From: Dactylosporangium vinaceum
Lineage (GTDB): Bacteria; Actinomycetota; Actinomycetes; Mycobacteriales; Micromonosporaceae
Assembly: GCF_019904175.1 (NCBI RefSeq)
Contig: NZ_CP061913.1
Span: forward strand, 1,116,001 to 1,180,000
Direction of reading: 5' to 3'
Length of the DNA stretch: 64,000 bases
Shown here: piece by piece, positions 26,745 to 35,582 of the stretch
How positions within the stretch are numbered: position 1 is the stretch's first letter
How the letters are laid out: the number at the start of each line of letters is the position of its first letter
Position numbers and translations under genes: made by a program
Notes under the pieces: generated by a model
Told to the model about the DNA's origin: nothing
Seen by the model: the letters and a program-made list of their open reading frames with translations, nothing else
Databases searched by the model: none

Positions 26745-27878
26745 ATGAGGCAGCGGCTGGCGGCAGTGGCGCTCGGACTCGTGGCGGCCCTGGCGCCCGG
26801 CGGCGTCGCCCGGGCCGATGTCATTCGCGACAATGAGTGGCATTTGCGGTACCTCGGGGTGGCCGAGGCCAACCGGGAGACCCGCGGCGAGGGCGTGACG
26901 GTCGCGGTGATCGACCGCGGCGTCGACCGGACCCACGCCGACCTCACGGGCGCGTTGCTCGACCCCGTCGGTGTCGTCGACGAGGACGCGCCGGCCGACC
27001 CCGACGGGCACGGCACCGCCCTCGCGGGGCTCATCGCCGGCCAGGGCCACGGCCGCGACCGCGCCGACGGCGTGATCGGCATCGCGCCCGGCGCCAAGGT
27101 GCTCCCGGTGGTGATCGACGAGCCCACGCCTGACGCCATCGCGGCCGGGATCGAGACGGCGGTCGAGCACCGGGCGGCGGTGATCGTGGTCGGATACTCG
27201 GTGGCCGGCAGCGAGCGCCTGCTCAAGGCCGTGCGGGCGGCCGAGGAGGCGGACACGATGATCGTGGCGGCCGACGGCGACCAGCCGGGCCGCGCGTTCG
27301 AGCCCTACCCGGCCGGCTACGACGGCGTGCTCGCCGCGATCCCGCTCACCCGGGAGGGTGACGTGCGGGTGCCGTCCTCCAGCGGCCGGCGGCTCGGCCT
27401 CGGCGTGCCCGGGTTCCAGATCATGACCACGAACACCGGCAACGCCTACCGGATCGACGACGGCAGCGCCTCGCCGGGCATCCTGGGCGGGGCGGTGGCG
27501 TTGCTGCGGTCGCGGTACCCACAGGCCAAGGCCGCGGAGATTGTCCGCCGGCTCACGCTCACCGCTGTCGACACAGGCCCGGCCGGCGCCGACCCGGAGA
27601 ACGGCCTGGGCCGCCTCGAGCTCGTCCAGGCGCTCACCCGCCGGCTGCCGGCCCCCTCGCCCTCACCCTCGGTGGGCGCGCCGTCTCCGGGCGTGTTGCC
27701 CTCCGCCACGCCGGTGGCCGCACCTGCGGTCCCGCGCTCCCGGGGGCCCTACGGCTGGCTGATGGCCCTGCCGCTGCTCGCCGTCCTCGCCGGATTGGGC
27801 GCCTACGCCGGGCTCGCGGAACGCCGAATCAGGAGAACGGCCCGGGACGAAGTAGATTCGGTGGGTGTCCAGTCGTAG
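26745..27878 (+). CDS. Mycosin-like S8 (subtilisin family) serine protease
   Basis: A 377-residue exported subtilase with the MycP layout: signal peptide (residues 1-23), protease domain, Pro/Ser linker and C-terminal membrane helix (about residues 335-355). The aspartate (VAVIDRGVD) and histidine (DGHGTALAG) are present. The serine is probably in DGSASPGILGG, an unusual form of the GTS motif. The oxyanion Asn motif (AAGN) reads AADGD, so activity may be weak or lost. It starts at the ATG at 26745 and overlaps the next gene by 14 bases. No ESX core genes are near. Confidence 0.85.
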   Translation: MRQRLAAVALGLVAALAPGGVARADVIRDNEWHLRYLGVAEANRETRGEGVTVAVIDRGVDRTHADLTGALLDPVGVVDEDAPADPDGHGTALAGLIAGQGHGRDRADGVIGIAPGAKVLPVVIDEPTPDAIAAGIETAVEHRAAVIVVGYSVAGSERLLKAVRAAEEADTMIVAADGDQPGRAFEPYPAGYDGVLAAIPLTREGDVRVPSSSGRRLGLGVPGFQIMTTNTGNAYRIDDGSASPGILGGAVALLRSRYPQAKAAEIVRRLTLTAVDTGPAGADPENGLGRLELVQALTRRLPAPSPSPSVGAPSPGVLPSATPVAAPAVPRSRGPYGWLMALPLLAVLAGLGAYAGLAERRIRRTARDEVDSVGVQS

Positions 27879-29181
27879 TCCCGCCGTGCGGATCCCGGCT
27901 TCCAAGTACCCCGTCGAGCGCTTCACCCTGCCCAACGGCCTGCGGGTGGTGCTGACCCCAGACCGCGCGGCGCCGGTCGTCGGCGTTGCCGTGGTGTACG
28001 ACGTCGGCATCAGATCCGAGCCGCAGGGCCGGACCGGCTTCGCCCACCTGTTCGAGCACCTGATGTTCCAGGGCTCGGAGAACCTCGAGAAGCTCGCCCA
28101 CTTCCGCCACGTGCAGGGCTCCGGCGGAACTTTCAACGGCTCGACGCATTTCGACTACACCGACTACTTCGAGACGCTGCCCTCCAACGCACTGGAGCGG
28201 GCGCTGTTCCTCGAGGCGGACCGGATGCGCGCGCCCCGGCTCACCGAGGAGAACCTCCGCAACCAGATCGACGTGGTCAAGGAGGAGATTCGGGTCAACG
28301 TGCTCAACCGGCCCTACGGCGGCTTCCCCTGGCTGCGGCTGCCGCCGGTCATGTTCGACACGTTCGCCAACGCCCACGACGGCTACGGCTCGTTCGAGGA
28401 TCTCGAGTCGGCGACCGTGGCCGACGCGGCCGACTTCTTCGACAGGTACTACGCCTGCGGTAACGCGGTCCTCGCGGTCTCCGGCGACTTCGACGTGGTC
28501 ACCGCGACCGAGCTGGTCGAGCGGCACTTCGGCGACGTCCCGGCCCGGCCCGCGCCGGTGCGGCCGGACTTCACCGAGCCCGATCTGACGAGCGAGCGCC
28601 GCGCCTCCTACGAGGACCGGCTGGCCCCGCTGCCCGCCATCGCGGCGGCCTGGCGGGTGCCGGACCCGATAAGCGACCTGGAGGGCTACCTGCCCTACGT
28701 CGTGCTGGCCGAGGTGCTGACCGACGGCGACGCCTCCCGCCTGGTCGAGCGGCTCGTGCTGCGCGACCGGTCGGTGACGAGCGTCGGGGGGTACATCGGG
28801 TTCATGGGCGAGCCGTTCGCGGTCCGCGACCCCACCGCCCTGGTGCTCCAGGCCCACCTCCCTCCCGGCGGCGACGTGGACAAGGTCCTGCGCACCGTCG
28901 AGGAGGAGTGCGCCCGGATCGCCGCCGACGGGCTGGCCCCCGACGAGCTCAGCCGGACCCAGGCCCGCATGGCCACCCACCTGCTGCGCGACACCGACGC
29001 GGTGCTCGGCCGGGCCCTGCAGATGGCCGTGCTGGAGCAGCAGCGGGGCGAGCCGGAGCTGCTCAACTCGCTGCACACGCTGATCGGTGAGGTCACCGAG
29101 GAGCAGATCGTCGCGGCCGCGGGGCAGCTCGTGCCGTCCCGCCGGGCCGCGGTCGAGGTCATCGCCGGAGGAGCCAAGTGA
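27865..29181 (+). CDS. M16 family zinc peptidase, catalytic subunit
   Basis: A 438-residue M16B processing-peptidase-like protein. The inverted zinc motif HLFEHLMFQG (HxxEH) is at about residue 58, and the third ligand is expected in the following Glu-rich helix (VVKEEIRVNV). The start GTG at 27865 lies inside the end of the mycosin-like gene. It overlaps the partner M16 gene by four bases. In bacteria such pairs form heterodimeric peptidases that degrade or mature short peptides; the substrate is unknown. Confidence 0.92.
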   Translation: MSSRSPAVRIPASKYPVERFTLPNGLRVVLTPDRAAPVVGVAVVYDVGIRSEPQGRTGFAHLFEHLMFQGSENLEKLAHFRHVQGSGGTFNGSTHFDYTDYFETLPSNALERALFLEADRMRAPRLTEENLRNQIDVVKEEIRVNVLNRPYGGFPWLRLPPVMFDTFANAHDGYGSFEDLESATVADAADFFDRYYACGNAVLAVSGDFDVVTATELVERHFGDVPARPAPVRPDFTEPDLTSERRASYEDRLAPLPAIAAAWRVPDPISDLEGYLPYVVLAEVLTDGDASRLVERLVLRDRSVTSVGGYIGFMGEPFAVRDPTALVLQAHLPPGGDVDKVLRTVEEECARIAADGLAPDELSRTQARMATHLLRDTDAVLGRALQMAVLEQQRGEPELLNSLHTLIGEVTEEQIVAAAGQLVPSRRAAVEVIAGGAK

Positions 29182-30515
29182 CTGTGACAACCCCCTCGAC
29201 CGCGCTGCGCGCCCTGCCGGTGCTGGGGCCCAACCGGGCCCTGAAGGTGCCGTCGACCGTCGAGCACAAGCTGGACAACGGCCTGACCGTGATCGCGCTG
29301 CGCCGCTCGTCGGTGCCGCTCGTCGAGATCCGGCTGCGGGTGCCCTTCGCCCAGGCCGACCTGGCCCGGGCCGCCCTGCTCACCCAGACCGTGCTCTCCG
29401 GCACCTCGACGATGTCGACCGTCGACATCGCGGCCGAGCTGCAGAAGGTCGGCGGCGGCCTGTCCGCGGGCGCCGACCCCGACCGGCTGCTGATCTCCGG
29501 CAACGCCCTCGTCGACGGCCTCGACCGGCTGCTGGACATCCTGGCCGGCGTCCTGACCGCCGCGTCGTACCCGGGCGAGGAGGTCGACACCGAGCGCGCA
29601 CGGCTCGTCGACCGCATCCGCGTCGCGCAGAGCCAGCCGAGCCACCTGGCCCGGGTCGCGCTGCTCAAGCGGATGTACGGCGCCCACCCCTACGCGATCC
29701 AGACCCCGGCCCCGGAGCAGGTCGCCGCGGTCGTCCCCGACGAGCTGCGGGCCCTGCACGGCGAGCGGCTGCACCCGGCCGGCGCCACGCTCGTGATCGT
29801 CGGCGATCTGGAGCCGGAGCAGGCCATCGCCTCCGCCGAGCGGATGCTGGCCAAGTGGAACGGCGGCGGGAGCCCCGCCGAGCTGCCCCCGGTCCCGGCG
29901 CTGGAGCCGGGCCCGCTGACGCTCGTCGACCGGCCCGACTCCGTGCAGTCGTCGCTGCGCCTGGCCCTGCCGGCGGTGTCGCGCAAGCACCCCGACCACG
30001 CGGCGCTGCAGCTGGCCAACCTGGTCTTCGGCGGCTACTTCTCGTCCCGGTGGGTCGAGAACATCCGCGAGGACAAGGGCTACACCTACGGCCCCCACTC
30101 GCTCATCGAGCACGCCGTCGCCGGCTCCGCGCTCGTCGTCTCGGCCGAGGTCGCGACCGAGGTGACGGGTCCGGCGCTGCTGGAGACCCTCTACGAGCTG
30201 GGCCGGATCGCCAGCCTGCCGCCGAAGGACGACGAACTGGAGCAGGCCCGGCAGTACGCGCTGGGCACCCTCCAGCTCGGGATGTCCACGCAGGCCGGGC
30301 TGGCCGGGCTGGTCTCCACCTACGCGGGCTTCGGGCTGCGGCTGGACTACCTGGCCGAGCACGCCGCCCGGCTGGCCAAGGCCGGCAAGGACGAGGTGGC
30401 GGCGGTCGCGGCGCAGTACCTGGCCCCGGCCCGGGCGGCCGCTGTCGTGCTCGGCGACGCCGCGAAGGTCGAGTCCGGCTTGGCGGCGCTCACCGCCGTG
30501 CAGCGGTCTTCATGA
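29178..30515 (+). CDS. M16 family peptidase-like protein, non-catalytic subunit
   Basis: A 445-residue partner of the preceding gene. It lacks HxxEH but retains the substrate-binding Arg/Tyr region GGYFSSRWVENIREDKGYTYG, as in the beta/alpha division of M16B dimers. The GTG start overlaps the upstream stop (GTGA), and the next gene (nudC) overlaps its end, so translation is coupled through the whole set. Its role is to complete the active site and substrate cavity of the heterodimer, inferred from family behaviour. Confidence 0.9.
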   Translation: MTVTTPSTALRALPVLGPNRALKVPSTVEHKLDNGLTVIALRRSSVPLVEIRLRVPFAQADLARAALLTQTVLSGTSTMSTVDIAAELQKVGGGLSAGADPDRLLISGNALVDGLDRLLDILAGVLTAASYPGEEVDTERARLVDRIRVAQSQPSHLARVALLKRMYGAHPYAIQTPAPEQVAAVVPDELRALHGERLHPAGATLVIVGDLEPEQAIASAERMLAKWNGGGSPAELPPVPALEPGPLTLVDRPDSVQSSLRLALPAVSRKHPDHAALQLANLVFGGYFSSRWVENIREDKGYTYGPHSLIEHAVAGSALVVSAEVATEVTGPALLETLYELGRIASLPPKDDELEQARQYALGTLQLGMSTQAGLAGLVSTYAGFGLRLDYLAEHAARLAKAGKDEVAAVAAQYLAPARAAAVVLGDAAKVESGLAALTAVQRSS

Positions 30516-31435
30516 CCGCGATCGTCCCCGACGCTCCGGTGTTCTCGCGCGGCCCGCTCGACCGGGCCGCGCACCGCCGCACGGACGAGGCGTGGCTGGC
30601 CGCGGCCTGGGAACGCGCCCGGGTCGTCGTGGTCGACGACGGCCACGTCCTGGTCCACCCGGGCGAGCCGCCGGAGCTGGTCCTGATCGACCCGTCGGCC
30701 GCGCCGGCGGGGGAGCGCTTCTTCCTGGGCGAGGAGCCCGACGGCACGGTGTACTTCGCCGTGGCCGCCGACGTCACCGAGTCCCCCGGCGCCGAGGGCA
30801 CCCGCCGGGTCAACCTGCGCCAGGTCGGGGCCGCCCTGACCGACCTGCCCGCGGGCCTGTTCGTCACGGCGGTCGCCCTGGCCAACTGGCACGCCCGGCA
30901 CCCGTACAGCCCGCTCAGCGGCAAGCTGACCCGGGCCGGGCAGGGCGGCTGGGTCCGCACCACGGAGGACGGCGCGGAGACCCTGTGGCCGCGCACTGAC
31001 CCGGCCGTCATCATGCTCGTCCACGACGGCGTCGAGGGCCCGGACGGCCGCTGCCTGCTCGGCTTCAACGCCCAGTGGAAAGTGCTCGGCGCCACCGTGC
31101 CGCGCTTCTCGACCCTGGCCGGCTTCGTGGAGCCGGGCGAGTCGGCCGAGATGGCGGTGGCCCGGGAGGTGCTGGAGGAGGTCGGGGTCGCCGTCTCGTC
31201 GGTGACGTACCTGGCCAGCCAGCCGTGGCCCTTCCCGGGCTCGCTGATGCTGGGCTTCCACGCGCTGGCGGCCTCGGGGGCGGCGATCACCGTCGACGAG
31301 GACGAGATCGCGGAGGCCCGCTGGTTGTCGCGGCGGGAGATCGCGTCGGTGCTCGACGGCTCGTCCGAGGAGTTCGGGCTGCCGTTCGCGGCTTCGATCG
31401 CGCACTTTCTGATCACGTCGTGGCTCTACGGCTGA
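30512..31435 (+). CDS. nudC: NAD+/NADH diphosphatase NudC
   Basis: A 307-residue Nudix hydrolase that cleaves NADH and can remove NAD caps from RNA. The Nudix box GFVEPGESAEMAVAREVLEE is followed by the NADH-class signature SQPWPFPGS. The four cysteines of the usual NudC zinc ribbon are missing: the region reads HARHPYSPLSGKL. Start is the ATG at 30512, overlapping the M16 gene. A nudC next to adnAB, mrx1 and uvrD2 is also seen in mycobacteria. Confidence 0.92.
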   Translation: MTAIVPDAPVFSRGPLDRAAHRRTDEAWLAAAWERARVVVVDDGHVLVHPGEPPELVLIDPSAAPAGERFFLGEEPDGTVYFAVAADVTESPGAEGTRRVNLRQVGAALTDLPAGLFVTAVALANWHARHPYSPLSGKLTRAGQGGWVRTTEDGAETLWPRTDPAVIMLVHDGVEGPDGRCLLGFNAQWKVLGATVPRFSTLAGFVEPGESAEMAVAREVLEEVGVAVSSVTYLASQPWPFPGSLMLGFHALAASGAAITVDEDEIAEARWLSRREIASVLDGSSEEFGLPFAASIAHFLITSWLYG

Positions 31436-31448
31436 GCTCGCTCGTCGC

Positions 31449-31490
31449 CGATATGTCGGGCGCTTCGCGCCGCGCTCCGCTCGACATGTT
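31449..31490. repeat. Palindromic element with CGATATGTCG arm
   Basis: CGATATGTCG (31449-31458) is followed by an internal GGCGC-TTC-GCGCC stem and a decayed partner CGACATGTT (31482-31490). It lies between the convergent ends of nudC and the following minus-strand gene. It is a diverged member of the element seen at 6106 and 11527. Confidence 0.6.
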
Positions 31491-31570
31491 GGGCTCATAC
31501 CCCGACGGGCGATACGCGGGAATCCGGCGCAATGAGGGGCGCGGCGCGAAGCGGCCGCGGCCAGGCTCGT

Positions 31571-32170
31571 TCAGCGCCTCGAGGCGGTGCGGTTCAGCGC
31601 CTCCTGGTGCCAGGTCGCGCACCAGCGGTCCAGGACGGCCGCGGCCTGCGGCGGAGTGACCTCGCGCAGCTCGTCGTCGATGCGCTGGCTCATGAAGGCG
31701 TTCGTCGGATGCCAGGCCAGGTCGCGCCAGACGGCCTCCTCGGTCACGCCGCCCGCGGCGGTGACCGTGCGGCGCAGGAGAGACAGGGGACGCTCGACAG
31801 TCGTGTCCGAGCTGACCCGCACGAAGTACGTGATCAGCTGCCGGGGTTCGGCCGGCGGCCCGGCGCGCCAGGCGCGCATGACCTCGTCGTTGAGGGCGTC
31901 GCCCGGCGCCGGGGCGGCCGGGCGGTAGGCGTGGGCGTGCATGCGGGCCAGCAGGTCGGGCTCGGGCGCGAGGCCCTCGTCGAGGACCTCGGCCACGAAG
32001 CGCTCCGGCCACAGCCACTGCCCGTCGGTGTGCAGCACCGCGGGGCCGTGGTCACGGCCGATTGTCGTGCCGCCCGTCAGGTATTCGGCGATCCGGCGTC
32101 GTCGCTCGGGATCGGCCACCCGTGGGCGCTCCGGCGCATTGCGCACGGCGTACAGACGGGCAACCCGCAT
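31571..32170 (-). CDS. Uncharacterised 199-residue protein
   Basis: A soluble protein with no recognised domain. It is rich in Arg, Ala and aromatic residues; the central part includes RQLITYFVRVSSDTTVERPL. It starts at an ATG at 32170, 64 bases after the mycoredoxin stop on the same strand, so the two may be co-transcribed. It was not assigned to any family from reading. Confidence 0.65.
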   Translation of the reverse strand: MRVARLYAVRNAPERPRVADPERRRRIAEYLTGGTTIGRDHGPAVLHTDGQWLWPERFVAEVLDEGLAPEPDLLARMHAHAYRPAAPAPGDALNDEVMRAWRAGPPAEPRQLITYFVRVSSDTTVERPLSLLRRTVTAAGGVTEEAVWRDLAWHPTNAFMSQRIDDELREVTPPQAAAVLDRWCATWHQEALNRTASRR

Positions 32171-32234
32171 AGTGGCCGGCCTCCCCAGGCATCCCGGCGT
32201 CTAGCGCTTGCCACCGTAACGGATTTGCCCCCGT

Positions 32235-32477
32235 TCAGCTACCGACGGTTTCCAAATGCTTCTTGACCTGCACGATGCTGGGGTTGGTCATCGCCGTGCC
32301 GTCGTCGAAGCGCAGGGTCGGCACCGTCTGGTTGCCGCCGTTGACGGTCTCGACGAACTTCGCCGCCTCCGGGTTCTGCTCGATGTCGACCACCTGGTAC
32401 TGGATGCCCTCCCGGTCCATCTGGGTCTTGAGCCGGTGGCAGTAGCCGCACCAGGTGGTGGAGTACATGGTCAGCAT
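32235..32477 (-). CDS. mrx1: Mycoredoxin (glutaredoxin-like, mycothiol-dependent)
   Basis: An 80-residue thioredoxin-fold oxidoreductase that reduces S-mycothiolated proteins. The active site is TTWCGYCHRL and the cis-Pro loop is NQTVPTLRF, as in mycoredoxin-1. The ATG at 32477 is preferred, with a GGAGG site just ahead. It is divergent from uvrD2. It fits with mshB in this window: the cell uses mycothiol as its low-molecular-weight thiol. Confidence 0.92.
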   Translation of the reverse strand: MLTMYSTTWCGYCHRLKTQMDREGIQYQVVDIEQNPEAAKFVETVNGGNQTVPTLRFDDGTAMTNPSIVQVKKHLETVGS

Positions 32478-32559
32478 CGGGTTTTCCTCCAGGAACATCG
32501 GCCGGGTCACACAAGGCGTTACCGCATAACGTCATACCCCCCTGGAATGATGTCCAGCT

Positions 32560-34683
32560 GTGGCGGACTCCTCAGAGATTCTCGCGGGACTGGACCGGGA
32601 CCAGTCCATCGCGGTGACCGCCCCGGCGGGGCCCCTGTGCATCCTCGCCGGTGCGGGGACGGGCAAGACCAGGGCGATCACGCACCGGATCGCCCATCGG
32701 GTGCGCTCCGGGCAGGTCCGGGGCCAGCACGTCCTCGCCGTCACGTTCACCGCGCGGGCCGCCGCCGAGATGCGGGAGCGGCTGGGGAAGCTGGGGGCCG
32801 AGGGGGTGCAGGCGCGGACCTTCCATGCGGCGGCGCTGCGGCAGGTGCGGTACTTCGCGCCCCGGCTCTTCTCCGGCCGGCCCATGCCCGAGCTCCTCGA
32901 CAGCAAGGCCCGCCTGGTCGGCCTGGCCGCGACGAAGGCCGGGCTCAAGACCGACCGGGAGGTCTCGCGAGACCTGGCCAGTGAGATCGAGTGGGCCAAG
33001 GCGTCGCTCATCGAGCCGGACGACTACGCGGCGGCCGCGGCCAAGGCGCTGCGCGAGCCGCCGTTCGACGCGGCCCTGGTCGCGAAGGTGTACGCGCACT
33101 ACGAGCGGGCCAAGCGGGCCCAGGGCGTGATCGACTTCGAGGACATGATCCGGGCCGCGATCTGGGCCGTCGAGGAGCACCCCGACGTCGCGGAGCAGGT
33201 GCGCGCGCAGTACCGGCACTTCGTCGTGGACGAGTACCAGGACGTCAACCCGATGCAGCAGCGCCTGCTCGAGGCGTGGCTCGGCGGCCGCGAGGACGTG
33301 ACGGTCGTCGGCGACGCCAGCCAGACGATCTACTCGTTCACCGGGGCGAGCGCGTCGTACCTCGTCGACTTCCAGCGCCGCCACCCGCGCGCCACCGTCG
33401 TGCGGCTGACCCGTGACTACCGCTCCACCCCGCAGGTCGTCGGCCTGGCCAACGCGGTGATCTCCCGGGCCCGCGGCGAGCTGTCGCGGCTGCGGCTGGA
33501 ACTGGTCGGCCAGCGCCCGCCCGGGCCCGAGCCAACGGTGCGCACGTTCGCCGACGAGCCCGAGGAGGCGGCGGCGGTCGCGGCCCGCTGCGCGGAGCTC
33601 ATCGCGGCCGGGACGCCGGCCCGGGAGATCGCCGTGCTGTTCCGGGTCAACGCGCAGTCCGAGGTGTACCAGGAAGCGCTGGCCGAGGCCGGCGTGCCCT
33701 ATGTGGTGCACGGGACGGAGCGCTTCTTCGAGCGCACCGAGGTGCGGGAGGCGATGATCGCCCTGCGCTCGTACCGCGGCGAGGACGAGGGCGGCCTGGT
33801 CCCGACCGTCCACGCGGCGCTCGCCCGCACCGGCTGGATGCCCGACTCCGCACCCGCCGGCGGTGCCCAGCGCGAGCGGTGGGAGGCGGTCAGCGCGCTC
33901 GTCAGCCTGGCCGAAGGCATGGCGGGCGGCGGCGCGGCCTCGCTCGACGAGTTCAACACCGAACTGCAGCGGCGGGCGGCCGTCCAGCACGTGCCGACGG
34001 TCGAGGGCGTGACGCTCTCGTCGCTGCACTCGGCGAAGGGGCTGGAGTGGGACGCGGTGTTCCTGGTCGGCCTGACCGAGGGCACGCTGCCGGTGATCCA
34101 CGCCCGCACCCCGGACGCGGTCGAGGAGGAGCGCCGGCTCCTGTACGTCGGGGTGACCCGCGCCCGCCACACGCTCTGGCTGTCGCACGCCGCCGCCCGC
34201 ACGCCCGGCGGCCGGCCGCGCCGTCAGAGCCGCTTCGTGCCGTCGTCGACGCCCCCGAGCGGCGCCGGTCAGAGCGGCAACGGGGGGCCCGGCTACCCGC
34301 GGCGGCCGCTCGACAAGGCCGCCATCGCCGGCAAGGCCCGCCGCGTCATGGCCGTCTCCTGCCGGGTGTGCGGGACGGGCCTGGTCAACGGGGCCGACCG
34401 CAAGCTCGGGCGGTGCTCGACGTGCCCGTCGGACCTCGACGAGGACCTGCTGGCCCGGCTGCAGGACTGGCGGGCCCGGCTGGCCGCGATCCAGAAGGTG
34501 CCGGCGTTCGTCATCTTCACCGACGTGACACTGGCGGCGATCGCCGAGCGGCGCCCGGGGCGGCGCGAGGAGCTGGCCGCGATTGCGGGGATCGGCCCGC
34601 GGAAACTGATGCTCTACGGCGACGACGTCGTCGCCCTGGTCGGCGGCACGAGCGTCGACGCCCTGGCCCGCGACAGCGACTGA
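32560..34683 (+). CDS. uvrD2: ATP-dependent DNA helicase UvrD2
   Basis: A 707-residue SF1A 3'-5' helicase. Walker A is GAGTGKTRA (residue ~31), motif II DEYQDVNP and motif VI LLYVGVTRARH. After the motor there is a tetracysteine element (CRVCGTGL and CSTCP) and a C-terminal HRDC domain (residues ~625-700), the combination that defines actinobacterial UvrD2. The start is a GTG at 32560, 82 bases from the divergent mycoredoxin start. In mycobacteria this helicase is essential for growth and acts in DNA repair. Confidence 0.93.
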   Translation: MADSSEILAGLDRDQSIAVTAPAGPLCILAGAGTGKTRAITHRIAHRVRSGQVRGQHVLAVTFTARAAAEMRERLGKLGAEGVQARTFHAAALRQVRYFAPRLFSGRPMPELLDSKARLVGLAATKAGLKTDREVSRDLASEIEWAKASLIEPDDYAAAAAKALREPPFDAALVAKVYAHYERAKRAQGVIDFEDMIRAAIWAVEEHPDVAEQVRAQYRHFVVDEYQDVNPMQQRLLEAWLGGREDVTVVGDASQTIYSFTGASASYLVDFQRRHPRATVVRLTRDYRSTPQVVGLANAVISRARGELSRLRLELVGQRPPGPEPTVRTFADEPEEAAAVAARCAELIAAGTPAREIAVLFRVNAQSEVYQEALAEAGVPYVVHGTERFFERTEVREAMIALRSYRGEDEGGLVPTVHAALARTGWMPDSAPAGGAQRERWEAVSALVSLAEGMAGGGAASLDEFNTELQRRAAVQHVPTVEGVTLSSLHSAKGLEWDAVFLVGLTEGTLPVIHARTPDAVEEERRLLYVGVTRARHTLWLSHAAARTPGGRPRRQSRFVPSSTPPSGAGQSGNGGPGYPRRPLDKAAIAGKARRVMAVSCRVCGTGLVNGADRKLGRCSTCPSDLDEDLLARLQDWRARLAAIQKVPAFVIFTDVTLAAIAERRPGRREELAAIAGIGPRKLMLYGDDVVALVGGTSVDALARDSD

Positions 34684-34728
34684 GACCCGAACCGCCGACC
34701 GGCCGCAAGAGCCGGCGGCCGAGGACTC

Positions 34729-34747
34729 CGGGCCCGCAGCGGGCCCG
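34729..34747 (+). terminator. Hairpin after uvrD2
   Basis: CGGGCCCGC and GCGGGCCCG are perfect complements around a single base, 45 bases past the uvrD2 stop. It probably ends uvrD2 transcription before the whiB7 promoter. Confidence 0.5.
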
Positions 34748-34883
34748 TGCGGGTGACCGGGACATCGATGAAGTTCTGTGCTGTCGGGGCACCATGAGCT
34801 GCTTCGACGTGGCACACTGAGGTCAGGCGCGATCGGTTGCCCGGGGGCTGGAAACCGACAAAAAACTTCCCCCGATAAATCGT

Positions 34884-34913
34884 TTGCCCTACCGTTGAGG
34901 CACGGCATAGCCT
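34884..34913 (+). promoter_or_regulatory. Candidate whiB7 promoter
   Basis: TTGCCC (34884-34889) and TAGCCT (34908-34913) are separated by 18 bases, with an AT-rich patch (GATAAAT) directly upstream. AT-rich DNA just before the -35 is where WhiB7 is known to act when it activates its own promoter. This gives a leader of about 660 bases before whiB7. The choice of hexamers is by eye. Confidence 0.4.
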
Positions 34914-34978
34914 GCGAACACGACGCCGGAAGACCGGCGGCCGCCGCACGACGAGTTGCAGAGAGAAGGTGGGTCCAC

Positions 34979-35461
34979 GTGAAGCTCTATCTGACTTTGG
35001 AGCGGCACGCGCAGCACCCGGCTGCCCTCTGCCCGTCTGTCGTGCCGGCCCGCGGGCTCTCGCCGATCGTCGCCCTGCAATGGCAGGAGTCTGTCCCGGC
35101 CTCCGTCGCCGTTTCCCCGGCGCCGGCTGTCGATGTCCCCGCTGATGTCCCGGCCGCTGATGTCCTGGCCGCCGCTCTGGTTCCGGCCGCGCTCGTCGCG
35201 GACGCTACCGAGTCGGTCCGGGGCGACCTGACAGTTCGGCACCTCGAACTGGCGGGCGGCAAAGCCGAGGTCCGGACCGACGCCTCCAGCAGGACCACTG
35301 TCACCACCATCGATGAGATCCACGTCGCCTCGGCGGCTCTGCTCGACCAGCGCGGAATCCGGGTTCAGGGGACCACTGGGTTCAGCGCGAAGCACAGCAT
35401 GACGGCTCCGAAGCCCAATGGCGGAGTCCGCGGCATACCACCTCGAGGCAGGCCGGTCTAA
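34979..35461 (+). CDS. Leader ORF upstream of whiB7
   Basis: A GTG at 34979 with a GAAGGTGG site opens a 160-codon frame of low-complexity Val/Ala/Pro sequence that resembles no family and stops 122 bases before whiB7. An in-frame ATG at 35399 would give a 20-residue leader peptide beginning MTAPKPNGG. whiB7 genes elsewhere are controlled by an upstream ORF plus attenuator, so this frame, or its last 20 codons, is most simply a regulatory uORF. Its final codons overlap one arm of the proposed antiterminator. Confidence 0.5.
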   Translation: MKLYLTLERHAQHPAALCPSVVPARGLSPIVALQWQESVPASVAVSPAPAVDVPADVPAADVLAAALVPAALVADATESVRGDLTVRHLELAGGKAEVRTDASSRTTVTTIDEIHVASAALLDQRGIRVQGTTGFSAKHSMTAPKPNGGVRGIPPRGRPV

Positions 35462-35533
35462 AACAGACCGACTCTTCCGGCTCACCTCGAGGCCGCGGAA
35501 TCCCTACACCGGGATCCGCGGCCTTCTTCATTT
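35423..35533 (+). promoter_or_regulatory. whiB7 transcription attenuator
   Basis: An intrinsic terminator is formed by GGCCGCGGAATCCC (35491-35504) and GGGATCCGCGGCC (35511-35523): a 13-bp stem with one bulged A and a 6-base loop, then TTCTTCATTT. The terminator's 5' arm can instead pair with TCCGCGGC at 35427-35434 inside the leader ORF, extendable through one mismatch to 35423. A third hairpin uses two CCTCGAGG copies (35441 and 35485). Ribosome position on the leader ORF would decide which forms. Pairing is seen directly; the switch is inferred from known whiB7 control. Confidence 0.65.
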
Positions 35534-35582
35534 GCACAAACGATCACACCAAACGATCGACAAACAGAAAGGGGTGACCGGG

